The notes: generated by a model not told the origin, from the letters alone. DNA of 64,000 nucleotides from Bradyrhizobium nanningense (GCF_004114535.1 NZ_LBJC01000079.1:1-64000), one strand, 5' to 3'. Positions 26,121 to 35,069 are shown, counted from the first letter of the stretch. Numbers and translations: made by a program.

Positions 26121-28222
26121 GCCCGGCGCCCCGCCCGGTCGCCGGCGATATCGCGACCCAGCGCCTGCTGCCGCGCGAGTCGCCCCTTCCGATGGCTCCT
26201 GGCGACCTCGGAAAAAGCCGTGTACCCGACCGTGTTCCTGCGCCGGCCGGCGCGGCGATGGCCTGGCGGCGCGGCCTCATCCTGCTCTCGACCGCGGCGC
26301 TTACGGGTGCGGGCGGCTACGAGATGTATCGGGTGCTGCAGGTCGGCGGCGTCACCGTCCTCGAAGCCATGGTGCTGGCGCTCTTCCTGGTCTTGCTCGC
26401 GTGGGTCGCCTTTTCGTTCGCGTCCGCGCTGGCCGGCTTCTTCGTGCTGCTGGCGCATCGTCCGGACGCGGCGACCGGCGCGGAATTGCCTGCCATATCG
26501 AGCCGCACCGCCATGCTGCTTCCGACCTACAACGAAGACCCGCACCGATTGACGGCACGGCTTCGTGCGATCATCGAGTCCTTGGAGGCGACCTCTCACG
26601 GAAAGCTGTTCGACTGGTACGTTCTGAGCGACAGCACCGATCCGGACATCTGGGTCGCCGAAGAAAAGGCCCTCCTCGCGCTGCGACAGGCGGTAGGAAC
26701 GCGGCTGTACTATCGCCACCGCGCCGACAACACAGCGCGCAAAGCCGGAAACATCTCGGAGTGGATCATGCGGTTCGGCGCCGTCTACGACTTCATGATC
26801 GTGCTCGATGCCGACAGTCTGATGAGCGGGCAGACCATCGTCCGGTTGGTCCATGCCATCGAGAGCAACCCGAGCGCCGGGCTCGTCCAGACGCTCCCCA
26901 TGATCGTCAATGCGCGAAGTCTCTTCAGTCGCGTCCAGCAGTTCGCGGGCCGCCTGTACGGACCGATGATCGCCGCCGGCGTCGCCTGGTGGCACGGCTC
27001 GGAAGGCAACTATTGGGGCCACAACGCGATCATCCGGGTGAAGGCGTTCGCCGAAGCGGCGGCGCTGCCGCAACTGCGGGGCCGCAAGCCATTCGGCGGG
27101 CACATCCTCAGTCACGATTTCGTCGAGGCCGCGCTGATGCGGCGGGCCGGGTGGGGCATCTACATGCTGCCGACGCTCGGAGGCAGCTTTGAGGAGGTGC
27201 CGCCGTCGCTGCTCGACTTCGCGGCGCGCGACCGACGCTGGTGTCAGGGCAATCTTCAGCATCTGGCCGTGGCCCCTGCGCGAGGTCTCCATTGGGTGTC
27301 ACGCCTCCACTTCATGGTGGGCATCGGGGCATATCTGACGGCGCCGCTGTGGCTGCTGTTCCTGCTGCTGGGAATGATGATCTCGCTGCAGGCCCGCTTC
27401 GTGCGTCCGGAGTATTTTCCGAAGGGCTTCTCCCTGTTTCCGACCTGGCCCGCTCAGGATCCCGTGCTCGCCATCTGGGTGTTCGTCGCCACCATGGGTC
27501 TGCTGCTGCTGCCGAAGCTTTTCAGCCTCATCCTGCTTTGGACGCAGCGACCGGTGAGACGGCAATTTGGCGGCGCATTGCGTGCCACCGCCGGTGTTCT
27601 CGCAGAGATCGCCGTGTCCGCGCTGATGGCGCCCGTGATGATGATCTTCCAGTCGATCGCGGTCGTGGAGATACTGTCCGGCCGCGATGCGGGCTGGCAG
27701 ACGCAAAGACGCGACGATGGCACGGTGGAGCGCCGCGAGCTCTATCGGAAATACGGCGTTCCGACCCTGTGCGGCGTCGCGATGGCGGCAAGCGCCTACG
27801 CCGTTTCGCTGCCCCTGCTGCTCTGGATGTCGCCGGTGATCGTCGGGCTGCTGTTCGCCATTCCTATCGGCGCGCTGACCGCCAGGCCCGCAACCGGCAG
27901 ATTGTTCGTCACGCCCGAAGAACGAGAGCCGCCCCCGGTCCTGCGCCGGGCGAACGAATTGAGCGCTTCGGCGGATCTCGAAGCCAGGCCCGCGCTGATG
28001 GAGCTGCGGGAAGATTCCGCGTTGCTTGCCTTCCACCTGGCGCAGCTGCCGCCTCCTCGCGCCGCCCGGCCTGACACGGTCGACGCCAACCTGGCGGTCG
28101 GCCGCGCCAAAGTCGATGCAAGCGATACCTTCCAGGAAGCCGCGGCGCATCTGTCTTCGCGGGAAGTCCTCTCGATCTTGAACGACGGTTCGACGCTCTC
28201 GACCGTGCTGCAGAAGCGATGA
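26108..28222 (+). CDS. opgH: Glucan glucosyltransferase OpgH (MdoH)
   Basis: 704 residues. Membrane GT2 enzyme that polymerises glucose from UDP-glucose into periplasmic beta-glucans and extrudes it. Two N-terminal membrane helices (about 50-115) precede the catalytic domain: the UDP/metal Asp motif VLDADSLM, a later HDFVEAALMRR and the acceptor-site box RDRRWCQGN (QxxRW type). Several helices follow from about residue 400 to 600, and the C-terminus is cytoplasmic and polar. ATG 26108 overlaps opgG/D. The protein is slightly short of the enterobacterial 847-residue enzyme, as usual in alphaproteobacteria. Confidence 0.92.
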   Translation: MGTVSPAPRPVAGDIATQRLLPRESPLPMAPGDLGKSRVPDRVPAPAGAAMAWRRGLILLSTAALTGAGGYEMYRVLQVGGVTVLEAMVLALFLVLLAWVAFSFASALAGFFVLLAHRPDAATGAELPAISSRTAMLLPTYNEDPHRLTARLRAIIESLEATSHGKLFDWYVLSDSTDPDIWVAEEKALLALRQAVGTRLYYRHRADNTARKAGNISEWIMRFGAVYDFMIVLDADSLMSGQTIVRLVHAIESNPSAGLVQTLPMIVNARSLFSRVQQFAGRLYGPMIAAGVAWWHGSEGNYWGHNAIIRVKAFAEAAALPQLRGRKPFGGHILSHDFVEAALMRRAGWGIYMLPTLGGSFEEVPPSLLDFAARDRRWCQGNLQHLAVAPARGLHWVSRLHFMVGIGAYLTAPLWLLFLLLGMMISLQARFVRPEYFPKGFSLFPTWPAQDPVLAIWVFVATMGLLLLPKLFSLILLWTQRPVRRQFGGALRATAGVLAEIAVSALMAPVMMIFQSIAVVEILSGRDAGWQTQRRDDGTVERRELYRKYGVPTLCGVAMAASAYAVSLPLLLWMSPVIVGLLFAIPIGALTARPATGRLFVTPEEREPPPVLRRANELSASADLEARPALMELREDSALLAFHLAQLPPPRAARPDTVDANLAVGRAKVDASDTFQEAAAHLSSREVLSILNDGSTLSTVLQKR

Positions 28223-28280
28223 GGGGTTGGCCTAGCGGGCACTTCGAAGGAGTAGCGAGAGGATCGGCTCTTATAAGCGA

Positions 28281-29258
28281 TTATTCGATCAGTTCGTCCG
28301 CTTCGATCAAAATGGATGGAGGCACGGCGAGGCCGAGTGTCTTGGCCGTATTGGTGTTGATGACCAGTTCGAACTTCGTCGGTCGCGACACCGGAAGCTC
28401 GTCGGGCTTCGCGCCTCTGAGGATTTTGCCTGCGTACGCGCCCAACTGGCGATAGGCATCGGAAAGGCTGGCGCCATAGCTCATGAGGCCACCTCCAGCC
28501 GGAAATTCCCGGATATGGAAGATGCCCGGCAGACGATCTCGGGACGAGAGTGTCAGGATTTGCTCGCGCCGGCTGTCGAAGAAGGGATCATTCTGCACGA
28601 TGAGTCCCGAGATCCCTGCCTTGACCAGCTCCGCGAAACTGGAGTCGATTTCGGCATCGGTGCTCGCTTGCTGGACCCGGAGCTCGCGCCCGAGCGTGCG
28701 GGCGGCGGCTGCGATGGATTGCTTATGTTCTTCGGCCGCCTCGGCGCCGAAGCGCGGGTTCACAAGTAGTCCCAGCACACGGGCCGCAGGAACCATCGAG
28801 CACAGGAGCGCCAGTCGCTTTCCTCCCAAGTCGCCGGTGAAGAAATTGACGCCAGTCGCCATGCCGGGACGATTCATGCTTTTCACAAGGCCGGCCTGCA
28901 CGGGATCTTCGCCGACCACGAAGACCATCGGGACCGGAAAGTTCGCCGCCTTCGCGGCCTTCGCCGCGGGGTCGCCGGCCGCCACCACCAACGAGGGCCG
29001 CCGATCGCGGAGATCGGCGGCGAGCGGGGGCAACTGGTCGTAATCGCCTTTCGCCCAGCGGTACTCGACGACGACGTTGCGACCCTCGGCGTACCCCATC
29101 TCTTCGAGTCCCCGCCGAAAGGCATTCGTGTGAGTTTGGGATTCCTTGGGCGATCGAGTGCTGAGAAATCCGACGACGGGTTGCCCCTGCTGAGCCCGCG
29201 CGATTGCCGGCAGGCCGGCCGCGACGGCAAACGCTCGGATGAAATCGCGCCTTCGCAT
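28281..29258 (-). CDS. Orphan ABC_sub_bind substrate-binding protein
   Basis: 325 residues. N-terminus MRRRDFIRAFAVAAGLPAIARA is a twin-arginine-like signal. The mature part has GFLSTRSP, FRRGLEEMGYAEGRNVVVEYRWA and the hinge GLVKSMNRPGMATGVNFFTGDL, the ABC transporter substrate-binding family PF04392. No permease or ATPase is adjacent. Bradyrhizobium encodes many such orphans and their ligands are unknown. ATG 29258 has GGAGGA. A second member lies 0.6 kb away in the same orientation. Confidence 0.88.
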   Translation of the reverse strand: MRRRDFIRAFAVAAGLPAIARAQQGQPVVGFLSTRSPKESQTHTNAFRRGLEEMGYAEGRNVVVEYRWAKGDYDQLPPLAADLRDRRPSLVVAAGDPAAKAAKAANFPVPMVFVVGEDPVQAGLVKSMNRPGMATGVNFFTGDLGGKRLALLCSMVPAARVLGLLVNPRFGAEAAEEHKQSIAAAARTLGRELRVQQASTDAEIDSSFAELVKAGISGLIVQNDPFFDSRREQILTLSSRDRLPGIFHIREFPAGGGLMSYGASLSDAYRQLGAYAGKILRGAKPDELPVSRPTKFELVINTNTAKTLGLAVPPSILIEADELIE

Positions 29259-29411
29259 TGTTTCCTCCGCTCTTGAAGCTAAGGTACACATTCTACAGGT
29301 CACGCGCAGAAATTTCGGATGGACGGATCGCCTCAGTGATCGGCGACGCAGCGGTCGCGGTGGGAATTGAATTCCTTCGATGCAGCTCAACTTCGCGGGG
29401 CCCCGGCGTTG

Positions 29412-29436
29412 GGAACAAATCTATCAAGATCTGCTT
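29412..29436 (+). promoter_or_regulatory. EcfG-like promoter for the His-rich small protein
   Basis: GGAAC (29412-29416), 16 bases, GCTT (29433-29436), fitting GGAAC-N18-TT, 35 bases before the GTG. Confidence 0.45.
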
Positions 29437-29471
29437 GATGCCGGGCGCGATCCCGCGCGGGAGGATTTTCG

Positions 29472-29708
29472 GTGAAGCAGCTCGGATGGACGGCGGCAGT
29501 ATTGACTATAGCGATGCTGGGGGGCGCGGATGTCGCTTCGGCGAGATTGGGCATGGCGCCCACGGCGATGCAGGACGAAAGCTTGATCCAGGTGAAAGGC
29601 GGGCATGGTCACGGTCACGGGAGAGGCCACCGCGGATGGCACGGCAACCGCGGCCACCACTACGGATGGTACATCGGACGCGGCAACCGACGGCATCACC
29701 ACCACTGA
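29472..29708 (+). CDS. Small secreted His/Gly-rich protein
   Basis: 78 residues. Residues 1-24 look like a signal peptide (MKQLGWTAAVLTIAMLGGA then ASA). The mature end is a run of His, Gly and Arg (HGHGHGRGHRG, then a terminal HHHH). This suggests periplasmic metal binding, for example Ni, Zn or Cu, but there is no family evidence. GTG 29472 follows GGGAGGA. An EcfG-like site lies 35 bases upstream. Confidence 0.7.
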   Translation: MKQLGWTAAVLTIAMLGGADVASARLGMAPTAMQDESLIQVKGGHGHGHGRGHRGWHGNRGHHYGWYIGRGNRRHHHH

Positions 29709-29861
29709 GGTTGGCTAATGGCATCCGCCGGTCCTCCGGCGGTTGTCCACGGCTCCTTGCTCCATTGAGCCAACAATGTGCCATTTCCCGCGTGTCCTCC
29801 CCTCTGCCTTCTCGATCGCCGTCTGCAGGAGAGGCGGGAAGCGCGGGGCGGCGCGATGCGT

Positions 29862-30836
29862 TCATTCGATCAGCTCGTCGGCGGAGGCGAGCATGGAAGT
29901 CGGAATGGTCAATCCGAGCTTTTTGGCGGTCCGCATGTTGACCACCGTCTCGAATTTGGTCGGCCGCTCGATTGGCAATTGTGATGTCGGCGCCCCCTTG
30001 AGGACCCGGTCGACGTAGTAGGCCAATCTGCGATAGCTTTCGGAGAGGTTGGGTCCATACGTGCAGATGGCGCCGCTCTTCGCGAAGACCTGCCAGCCCG
30101 AGATGACAGGCGCGCGGTGCTCAATTCCGAAGTCGATGATCCGTTGCCGGTACTGAATGGCGAAGCCGTCGGAGAAGAGCGACATGGCCTGCGGAGGGCT
30201 CTTGCCCATGGTCGCCAACGCGTCTGCGAGCTGGCTCTCCGTGCCCGTCCCATAATACTCGAGCGCCAGCCCGAGTTTTTTCGCGGCCTCTTCGGAATAG
30301 GCCCGCTCGATCTGGGACCCTGGATGTTCGGGATTGGCGATGATGGCGACGCGCTTCAATCCGGGCACGATATCCCGCAGCATCTCGAGACGTTTGGAAT
30401 TCAGCTCGGCCGCCATGAAGGTCAGGCCGGTCATGCCGCCGCGCGGATGCGAGAGACTGTCGGCGAAGCCGGCGACGACCGGGTCTCCACTGAAGGCGTA
30501 AACGGATGGCGTGGAGAGTTTCAAGCCGAACACGATCGGAACGGCCGCTCCTTGGACTACCAACAGATCGACGGGAAGACCGGTAAGCTCCGCGGCCAGC
30601 GGCCCGACTCGTGTCCGGTCGTCGTCACCATACCTATATTCGATCTTCAGGTTGTCCCCCTCGCGATAGCCGAGTTCGGCAAGTCCCTCCCGGAAAGCCG
30701 CAAGGAAGGGGGTTAGGCTGGCCTCCCGCTGGGCCGTGAGCCAGCCTATCCGGAAGAGCCTGGATGCCGCACGCACTTGCCTTCGGACCATGGTGGCCGA
30801 GGCCGCCGCGGAGGCGATGAAGGTACGACGTTTCAC
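29862..30836 (-). CDS. Second orphan ABC_sub_bind substrate-binding protein
   Basis: 324 residues from GTG 30836, which has GGAGAG upstream. A basic, Ala-rich signal-like N-terminus (VKRRTFIASAAASATMV) precedes IGWLTAQREASLTPFLAAF and FREGLAELGYREGDNLKIEYR, the same family as 28281-29258. GMTGLTFMAAELNSKRLEM matches the hinge segment. It is only moderately similar to the first copy, so it is an old duplicate or independent arrival. Ligand unknown; no membrane partner nearby. Confidence 0.85.
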   Translation of the reverse strand: MKRRTFIASAAASATMVRRQVRAASRLFRIGWLTAQREASLTPFLAAFREGLAELGYREGDNLKIEYRYGDDDRTRVGPLAAELTGLPVDLLVVQGAAVPIVFGLKLSTPSVYAFSGDPVVAGFADSLSHPRGGMTGLTFMAAELNSKRLEMLRDIVPGLKRVAIIANPEHPGSQIERAYSEEAAKKLGLALEYYGTGTESQLADALATMGKSPPQAMSLFSDGFAIQYRQRIIDFGIEHRAPVISGWQVFAKSGAICTYGPNLSESYRRLAYYVDRVLKGAPTSQLPIERPTKFETVVNMRTAKKLGLTIPTSMLASADELIE

Positions 30837-30989
30837 TGATCTCTCCACCGTTGCTGCACCAAGGTCTAGCATCCGTCCATTTCGGCTGGGGCTCAAGGGG
30901 ACCATCTTCGGGAGTATCGCTCCGGCATGGAGTTCGGACTTGGCTCCGCCGGTCGCGGGAAAATTCGGCAATTGCCCCGTCGCAACTGC

Positions 30990-31014
30990 GGAACCTTGCC
31001 ATCATTCGCGGGTT
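30990..31014 (+). promoter_or_regulatory. EcfG-like promoter for the short DUF1236 gene
   Basis: GGAAC (30990-30994), 16 bases, GGTT (31011-31014), 34 bases before ATG 31049. Confidence 0.55.
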
Positions 31015-31048
31015 CTTGCAGGCCGCATTCTGCGGACAGGAGATCTCG

Positions 31049-31390
31049 ATGAAGAAGCTGATGCTGATGTGTGCTACCGCCGCCCTGATCTCGACGGGCG
31101 CCATGGCGCAGTCCACGGTCGTCACCACCGGCACCAGCCATGCTGCAGCCGTGCAGATCGAGCCGGAATACCGCACGAAGATCCGCACCTTCGTGACCGA
31201 ACACAAAGTTCGCCCGGAGCAAACCCGCGAGAAGATTGTGGTCGGCCAGCCGGTGCCGCGTGAGGTCGAGCTCGAGGCCGTGCCTGCCGACTGGGGTCCC
31301 TCGCTCACCAAGTATCGTTTCGTCTACTCGGGCGAACGCGTGATGCTGATCGATCCGTCGACCCGCACGGTCGTCCAGGAGATCGACTGA
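31049..31390 (+). CDS. Secreted DUF1236 protein
   Basis: 113 residues. Signal peptide MKKLMLMCATAALISTGAMAQ, then one DUF1236 domain (about 35-113): YRTKIRTFVTEHKVRPEQ, VGQPVPREVELEAVPADWG, and a C-terminal VMLIDPSTRTVVQEID. The domain has no proven role; members are periplasmic and stress-linked in rhizobia. ATG 31049 has ACAGGAG. A longer relative with two such domains lies at 35368-36474. Confidence 0.85.
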   Translation: MKKLMLMCATAALISTGAMAQSTVVTTGTSHAAAVQIEPEYRTKIRTFVTEHKVRPEQTREKIVVGQPVPREVELEAVPADWGPSLTKYRFVYSGERVMLIDPSTRTVVQEID

Positions 31391-31478
31391 GCTTTCAGTG
31401 GCGGGTCGCTGAAGGCAGCGGCCCGCTCTTCCGATCCGGCGCCCCGATACCTGCTTTCTCATTTGCGAGCGGCCGTAC

Positions 31479-31898
31479 ATGCCGATCATCCGTTATTTCC
31501 TCTTCGTCGGCGGGCTGCTGCTGGCGTTGCTCTTCGCTGCGGATCGGTACCTCCCGGCTCCCGTCGAGCGCGCGGGCCCGTCCGATCCCGACAGGACCAT
31601 CATCCGGATCGCCTCGGCGCGAACGCTTCCGGAGAAGATCGTGTTCGACACGCGTCCGCGCGCCGATTTGCCGATAATTGCGCAGACCGATCCGCTCCCT
31701 GAAGACCCCCGGCAGCAAGTGCGAGAGGCCATGGCCGCAATGCCTGCAGCGCCGGCCGCGGAGGTGAAGGAGTCGCCCGTGCGGGCCTCCGTGGCCGCCC
31801 GCATGCATCCTAAGCGCTCGGCAAAACTGCAGAAAAGGACACCCGACCGGCGTCTCGCCTTCGAGCGGGCCGATCCATTTGCCGGCGGATGGTGGTGA
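31479..31898 (+). CDS. Membrane-anchored hypothetical protein
   Basis: 139 residues. One N-terminal membrane helix (IIRYFLFVGGLLLALLFAAD), then an Ala/Pro-rich and basic periplasmic tail with no recognised fold, ending DPFAGGWW. It is 88 bases after the DUF1236 gene and may share its stress promoter. No function can be assigned. Confidence 0.65.
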   Translation: MPIIRYFLFVGGLLLALLFAADRYLPAPVERAGPSDPDRTIIRIASARTLPEKIVFDTRPRADLPIIAQTDPLPEDPRQQVREAMAAMPAAPAAEVKESPVRASVAARMHPKRSAKLQKRTPDRRLAFERADPFAGGWW

Positions 31899-32177
31899 GT
31901 GCTGGCGCGTGATGCGGCCAAGGAAAAGGCCGCGCCTTGGAGGCGATCTTGGTTGACTTCGGCTGGGCTGCTCTCGCCGGTCCCGGTCGTGCCGCTGGCC
32001 CGGCGAGCGGGCAATGGATGCTGGACGGCCGGCACGAAGGCGTTAGGCTAGGTTCAGTTCATACTGCGCCGCAGAAGTGCTCGCTGGACGCATAGCCGCA
32101 TATGGCCGCGTTAACTTTGTTGATTCGCCGCACAGCATTTCCGCAGTAGGCTAACTCTTCTTGCGTTGGGGGTTTCC

Positions 32178-32378
32178 GTGTTCGATCCGGCCACGACCGC
32201 GCTTCTGCGCGCCGTATTCGACGAGGTCTGCGAAGACGTCTCGCGCTACGAAACCGAGGCACGCACCCATGTAGCGTCAAGCATTCTGGAAGCGGCGACC
32301 GACGGCGACAGCTCGCCGGAGAAGCTGAAGCAGGTGGGACGCGAGGCCCTCCACGACGCGCCAACCATGTGGCGATAG
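32178..32378 (+). CDS. Small acidic helical hypothetical protein
   Basis: 66 residues from GTG 32178. FDPATTALLRAVFDEVCEDV and HVASSILEAATDGDSSPEKL are helical and amphipathic. Similar small proteins are widespread in Bradyrhizobium, with no known role. Its stop overlaps the next gene's GTG by 10 bases. Confidence 0.6.
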   Translation: MFDPATTALLRAVFDEVCEDVSRYETEARTHVASSILEAATDGDSSPEKLKQVGREALHDAPTMWR

Positions 32379-32797
32379 GCGGAGGAAGGCGGGGTGAACT
32401 CCAGGTCACTGTGCTCAAGATCCTGGTGAGCTATCCCGATGGATTCGCCGTCATGGCGGAGCTCAAGCGCGATATGGCGATTCTGGCGACGAGCGGGCGC
32501 GACTGGGCCGAGCGGACCAAGCGCCTCGCCGCTCGCGTGCCCGCTCTCGATATCTTCTCGCAAGGATTGGTCGAGCGTCTGAATGGCGGATGGCGCATCA
32601 CTGAGAAGGGTCGTGCCGTGCTCGAATTCATGGAAGCAAGGCCCGCCGAGATGCGGACGGAGAGCCCTGTCGCAGCAGCGGAGCCTCTGGCATCAGCCCA
32701 AGCGTCTTCGCTTCTTGCCGCAAGGCGCTCCGGCCGAAGCCAGCGCCTGCAGCGCCGCCGCGCGGCACGCGAACGGGCCCGAGCCAAAGCGTGCTGA
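32369..32797 (+). CDS. Winged-helix-like hypothetical protein
   Basis: 142 residues. Residues 12-92 form a likely winged helix: VTVLKILVSYPDGFAVMAEL, RLAARVPALDIFSQGLVERL, and NGGWRITEKGRAVLEFM, a fold used in Mrr-N and PadR-like proteins. The C-terminal 45 residues are Arg/Ala-rich and disordered. Start GTG 32369 overlaps the previous gene. It may bind DNA, but no family was confirmed. Confidence 0.55.
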   Translation: MAIGGGRRGELQVTVLKILVSYPDGFAVMAELKRDMAILATSGRDWAERTKRLAARVPALDIFSQGLVERLNGGWRITEKGRAVLEFMEARPAEMRTESPVAAAEPLASAQASSLLAARRSGRSQRLQRRRAARERARAKAC

Positions 32798-32901
32798 ACG
32801 CGCGTGTTCTCCGACTCACTTCGCCCGACCGGGAAAAACTGGAAACTTTGCTGACCGTCTTGAGTTGCCAGCGATCGGATCGGTCGAGGGGAGTCTCAAA
32901 G

Positions 32902-33111
32902 ATGGTCGACGATGTCGTCTTGAAGAATGCCACGGAGACCGCCTGGACAGTTTACCGGGCGCGGCACCCCGATGTCGGCGCACGCGACAGCCGACGCTGT
33001 TTGCTGAAGCGCCACCTGCACAAGAGATGGGAAGCGCGCGACAGCGATACCGAAGAACTCGCCAGCTTCGGTATCGCCTACCTGCACCGGCTTCCCCGAG
33101 ACGAATGTTGA
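32902..33111 (+). CDS. Small hypothetical protein
   Basis: 69 residues from ATG 32902 with GAGGGGA upstream. Helical; the middle is basic (RRCLLKRHLHKRWEARDSD). A typical small rhizobial protein with no known role. It is followed at once by a tiny membrane protein and a glycosyltransferase in the same direction, probably one operon. Confidence 0.55.
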   Translation: MVDDVVLKNATETAWTVYRARHPDVGARDSRRCLLKRHLHKRWEARDSDTEELASFGIAYLHRLPRDEC

Positions 33112-33239
33112 GGACCGTGAAAATGCTCGTCGCGCGCGTAGCTCGCGGAAGCACAAGGCCCTTTTGGACGCTACTCGCGATCTCGTTTCTCATCTCCGCG
33201 GTCGTCGTGATCGGCTTGCGGGTCGTCTTTGGGGACTGA
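33105..33239 (+). CDS. Tiny membrane protein upstream of the glycosyltransferase
   Basis: 44 codons. A basic N-terminus is followed by one helix, LLAISFLISAVVVIGLRVVF, then GD and stop. It overlaps the end of the preceding gene by 7 bases and stops 3 bases before the glycosyltransferase ATG, which supports translation. An ATG at 33123 would give 38 residues. Confidence 0.4.
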   Translation: MLRTVKMLVARVARGSTRPFWTLLAISFLISAVVVIGLRVVFGD

Positions 33240-33242
33240 TCG

Positions 33243-34271
33243 ATGCGGATCGCGCAGCTTGCCCCGTTGGCCGAGAGCGTTCCTCCAAAACTGTATGGCG
33301 GCACGGAGCGTGTGATTGCCTGGCTGGTGGATGCGTTGGTCGAACTCGGGCACGACGTCACCCTGTTCGCGAGCGGGGATTCGAAGACGACCGGCAGGCT
33401 CCACGCGGTGTGGCCGCGCGCGTTGCGGCTGGGGCGGAGGGGCGTCGATCCGAGCGCCGCCTGCGCACTGCTGATCGAGGCCATTGCCGGGCGCGCTCGC
33501 GAGTTCGACGTGATCCACTCCCATGTCGACTGGTTGCCGCTGCCCGTCCTGAGCCGGACCGGCGTGCCGTTTCTGACCACGATGCATGGTCGGCTCGACC
33601 TTCCAGGCTTGTCCGACGTGATCGGGGCTTTCCCACAGGCCCCCTTTGTCTCGATCTCCGAGAACCAGCGCCGACCCCTTCCGCAGGCGAACTGGGTGGC
33701 GACGATCTCGCATGGGCTCCCCAAGGGCCTGTTTCGGCCTTCCTTCGAAAGCGGTTCGTACTTGGCCTTTCTGGGGCGGCTGACGGCGGAGAAGGGGCCA
33801 GAAGCTGCGATACGCATCGCTCGCGTCGTCCGGATGCCGCTGCGGATCGCGGCCAAAACTCCTCGCGCGGAGACGGCGTACTTCAAAAAGAAGCTCGAGC
33901 CTGAGATCGACGGCGAAGAGATCAAGCTTATCGGCGAGGTGGACGAAGTCCGCAAGCAACCGTTCCTCGCTGGTGCCGCCGCCTTGCTCTTTCCGATCGA
34001 TTGGCCCGAGCCTTTCGGCCTTGTGATGATCGAGGCGATGGCGTGCGGGACGCCCGTGATCGCCTATCGCTCCGGATCGGTGCCGGAGGTCGTGGAGGAC
34101 GGCGTCACCGGCTTCATCGTGGACGGCGAGGAGCAGGCGATCGAGGCGATCGAGAAAGCCGTCAGCTTGGATCGAAGAAAAGTCCGCGCCCGATTCGAGG
34201 AGCGGTTCGTCGCCAGTCGGATGGCGAGAGAGTACGAAGACCGGTATCGCGAACTGGTCGCTTGCAGGTGA
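33243..34271 (+). CDS. Glycosyltransferase family 4
   Basis: 342 residues. GT-B enzyme: the N-terminal lobe has MRIAQLAPLAESVPPKLYGG and HSHVDWLPL. The C-terminal lobe has YLAFLGRLTAEKGPEAAIRI, FPIDWPEPFGLVMIEAMACG and AYRSGSVPEVVEDGVTGF, the donor-nucleotide site including the E-x7-E pattern. GT4 enzymes add a sugar to lipids or glycans in the cytoplasm. The acceptor is unknown; a link to surface polysaccharide or a stress glycan is suggested by its place in the stress block. No polysaccharide cluster is adjacent. Confidence 0.9.
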   Translation: MRIAQLAPLAESVPPKLYGGTERVIAWLVDALVELGHDVTLFASGDSKTTGRLHAVWPRALRLGRRGVDPSAACALLIEAIAGRAREFDVIHSHVDWLPLPVLSRTGVPFLTTMHGRLDLPGLSDVIGAFPQAPFVSISENQRRPLPQANWVATISHGLPKGLFRPSFESGSYLAFLGRLTAEKGPEAAIRIARVVRMPLRIAAKTPRAETAYFKKKLEPEIDGEEIKLIGEVDEVRKQPFLAGAAALLFPIDWPEPFGLVMIEAMACGTPVIAYRSGSVPEVVEDGVTGFIVDGEEQAIEAIEKAVSLDRRKVRARFEERFVASRMAREYEDRYRELVACR

Positions 34272-34361
34272 CCTCGGTCGAGGAAATCGTTCGTGGGATG
34301 GCCGAAACGAAAAGCGGCCCGCCCGGCGTACCGGACGAGCCGTTCGTCAGAATCTGTTCGC

Positions 34362-34451
34362 TTAGTGCATGTGAACCAGGAAATAGCCGACGCCGCCGAC
34401 AACGAGCACGGCGGGAACGGCCCATAAAATCAAGACAGGCCTGTTCTCCAA
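34362..34451 (-). CDS. Possible tiny membrane protein
   Basis: 29 codons from TTG 34451, minus strand. RPVLILWAVPAVLVVGGVGY then FLVHMH forms one clean membrane helix. There is no clear ribosome site and a stop lies 11 codons upstream, so the start is a guess. Included because hydrophobic runs of this kind are rare by chance. Confidence 0.25.
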   Translation of the reverse strand: MENRPVLILWAVPAVLVVGGVGYFLVHMH

Positions 34452-34478
34452 TAGCTTGTCAGAATAGCCGCCGAGCGA

Positions 34479-34706
34479 TTACTGCTCGGTGCAGACCTTG
34501 GTGGTTTTCACGGCGGACTCGGCTTCCGTCTTGGTCTTGTAGACGCCGTTACCCACGACCGTCGTGGTGGTGGTCGTCGGCTTGGTGTCGACGACGGTGC
34601 ACTTCTTCGTGGTCGCGTCGCGGACGATGTAGAACTCGGCGGCGCTCGCGGTCTGGGTGCCGAGGGCGAAAGCGGCCAGAGCGCCGCATACGATTAGCTT
34701 CTTCAT
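34479..34706 (-). CDS. Small secreted Thr-rich protein, stress promoter
   Basis: 75 residues. Signal MKKLIVCGALAAFALGTQ with an ASA cleavage site. The mature part has FYIVRDATTKKCTVVDTKP, a Thr run, and a terminal KTTKVCTEQ; two Cys could form a disulfide. Similar proteins occur across rhizobia without known function. ATG 34706 follows GAGGAGGA, and a strict EcfG promoter lies 34 bases upstream on the same strand. Confidence 0.8.
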   Translation of the reverse strand: MKKLIVCGALAAFALGTQTASAAEFYIVRDATTKKCTVVDTKPTTTTTTVVGNGVYKTKTEAESAVKTTKVCTEQ

Positions 34707-34740
34707 GGTGTCCTCCTCAAGCGGTTTGTAAGTCACTGCT

Positions 34741-34766
34741 AACGAGACGGGCTCGGCCGAAGTTCC
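34741..34766 (-). promoter_or_regulatory. EcfG-type promoter for the Thr-rich protein gene
   Basis: Minus strand: GGAAC (34766-34762), 17-base spacer, CGTT (34744-34741). Exact elements, spacing within the usual 16-17. Confidence 0.65.
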
Positions 34767-34817
34767 ACTTATTCCCGGTCGTGGGGCGCTTCCTCAGGCC
34801 GATGGAACGTCGGGCTT

Positions 34818-35069
34818 TCAGGTGGCCTGCTTACCCCAGTCGATTACCGGAAGCCGCGGGGCGGCCAGCTTCTCAGGCGGCACGACGACCGGCGCGAAGT
34901 CCGCGTCTTGTCGTTGGGCGCGCTTGCAATTGGGGCAGACGAAGAGGTGCGCGATCAGCGTCGTGGGATTGTCCCGAACGAGTTCGGATCGAAACCATGT
35001 CATGGCTACACGGCAATTGGGACAGGTCGGGTTGCCGACTTCCCCGAAGGAATCCTTCAGTCGTTTCAT
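34818..35069 (-). CDS. Small zinc-ribbon protein
   Basis: 83 residues from ATG 35069. CPNC near residue 15 (NPTCPNCRVAMTW) and CPNC near residue 43 (FVCPNCKR) form a Cys4 zinc ribbon. The C-terminus is Pro-rich. Such ribbons bind nucleic acid or protein; the partner is not known. The frame continues upstream to another ATG, but this one starts just before the ribbon. Confidence 0.65.
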   Translation of the reverse strand: MKRLKDSFGEVGNPTCPNCRVAMTWFRSELVRDNPTTLIAHLFVCPNCKRAQRQDADFAPVVVPPEKLAAPRLPVIDWGKQAT

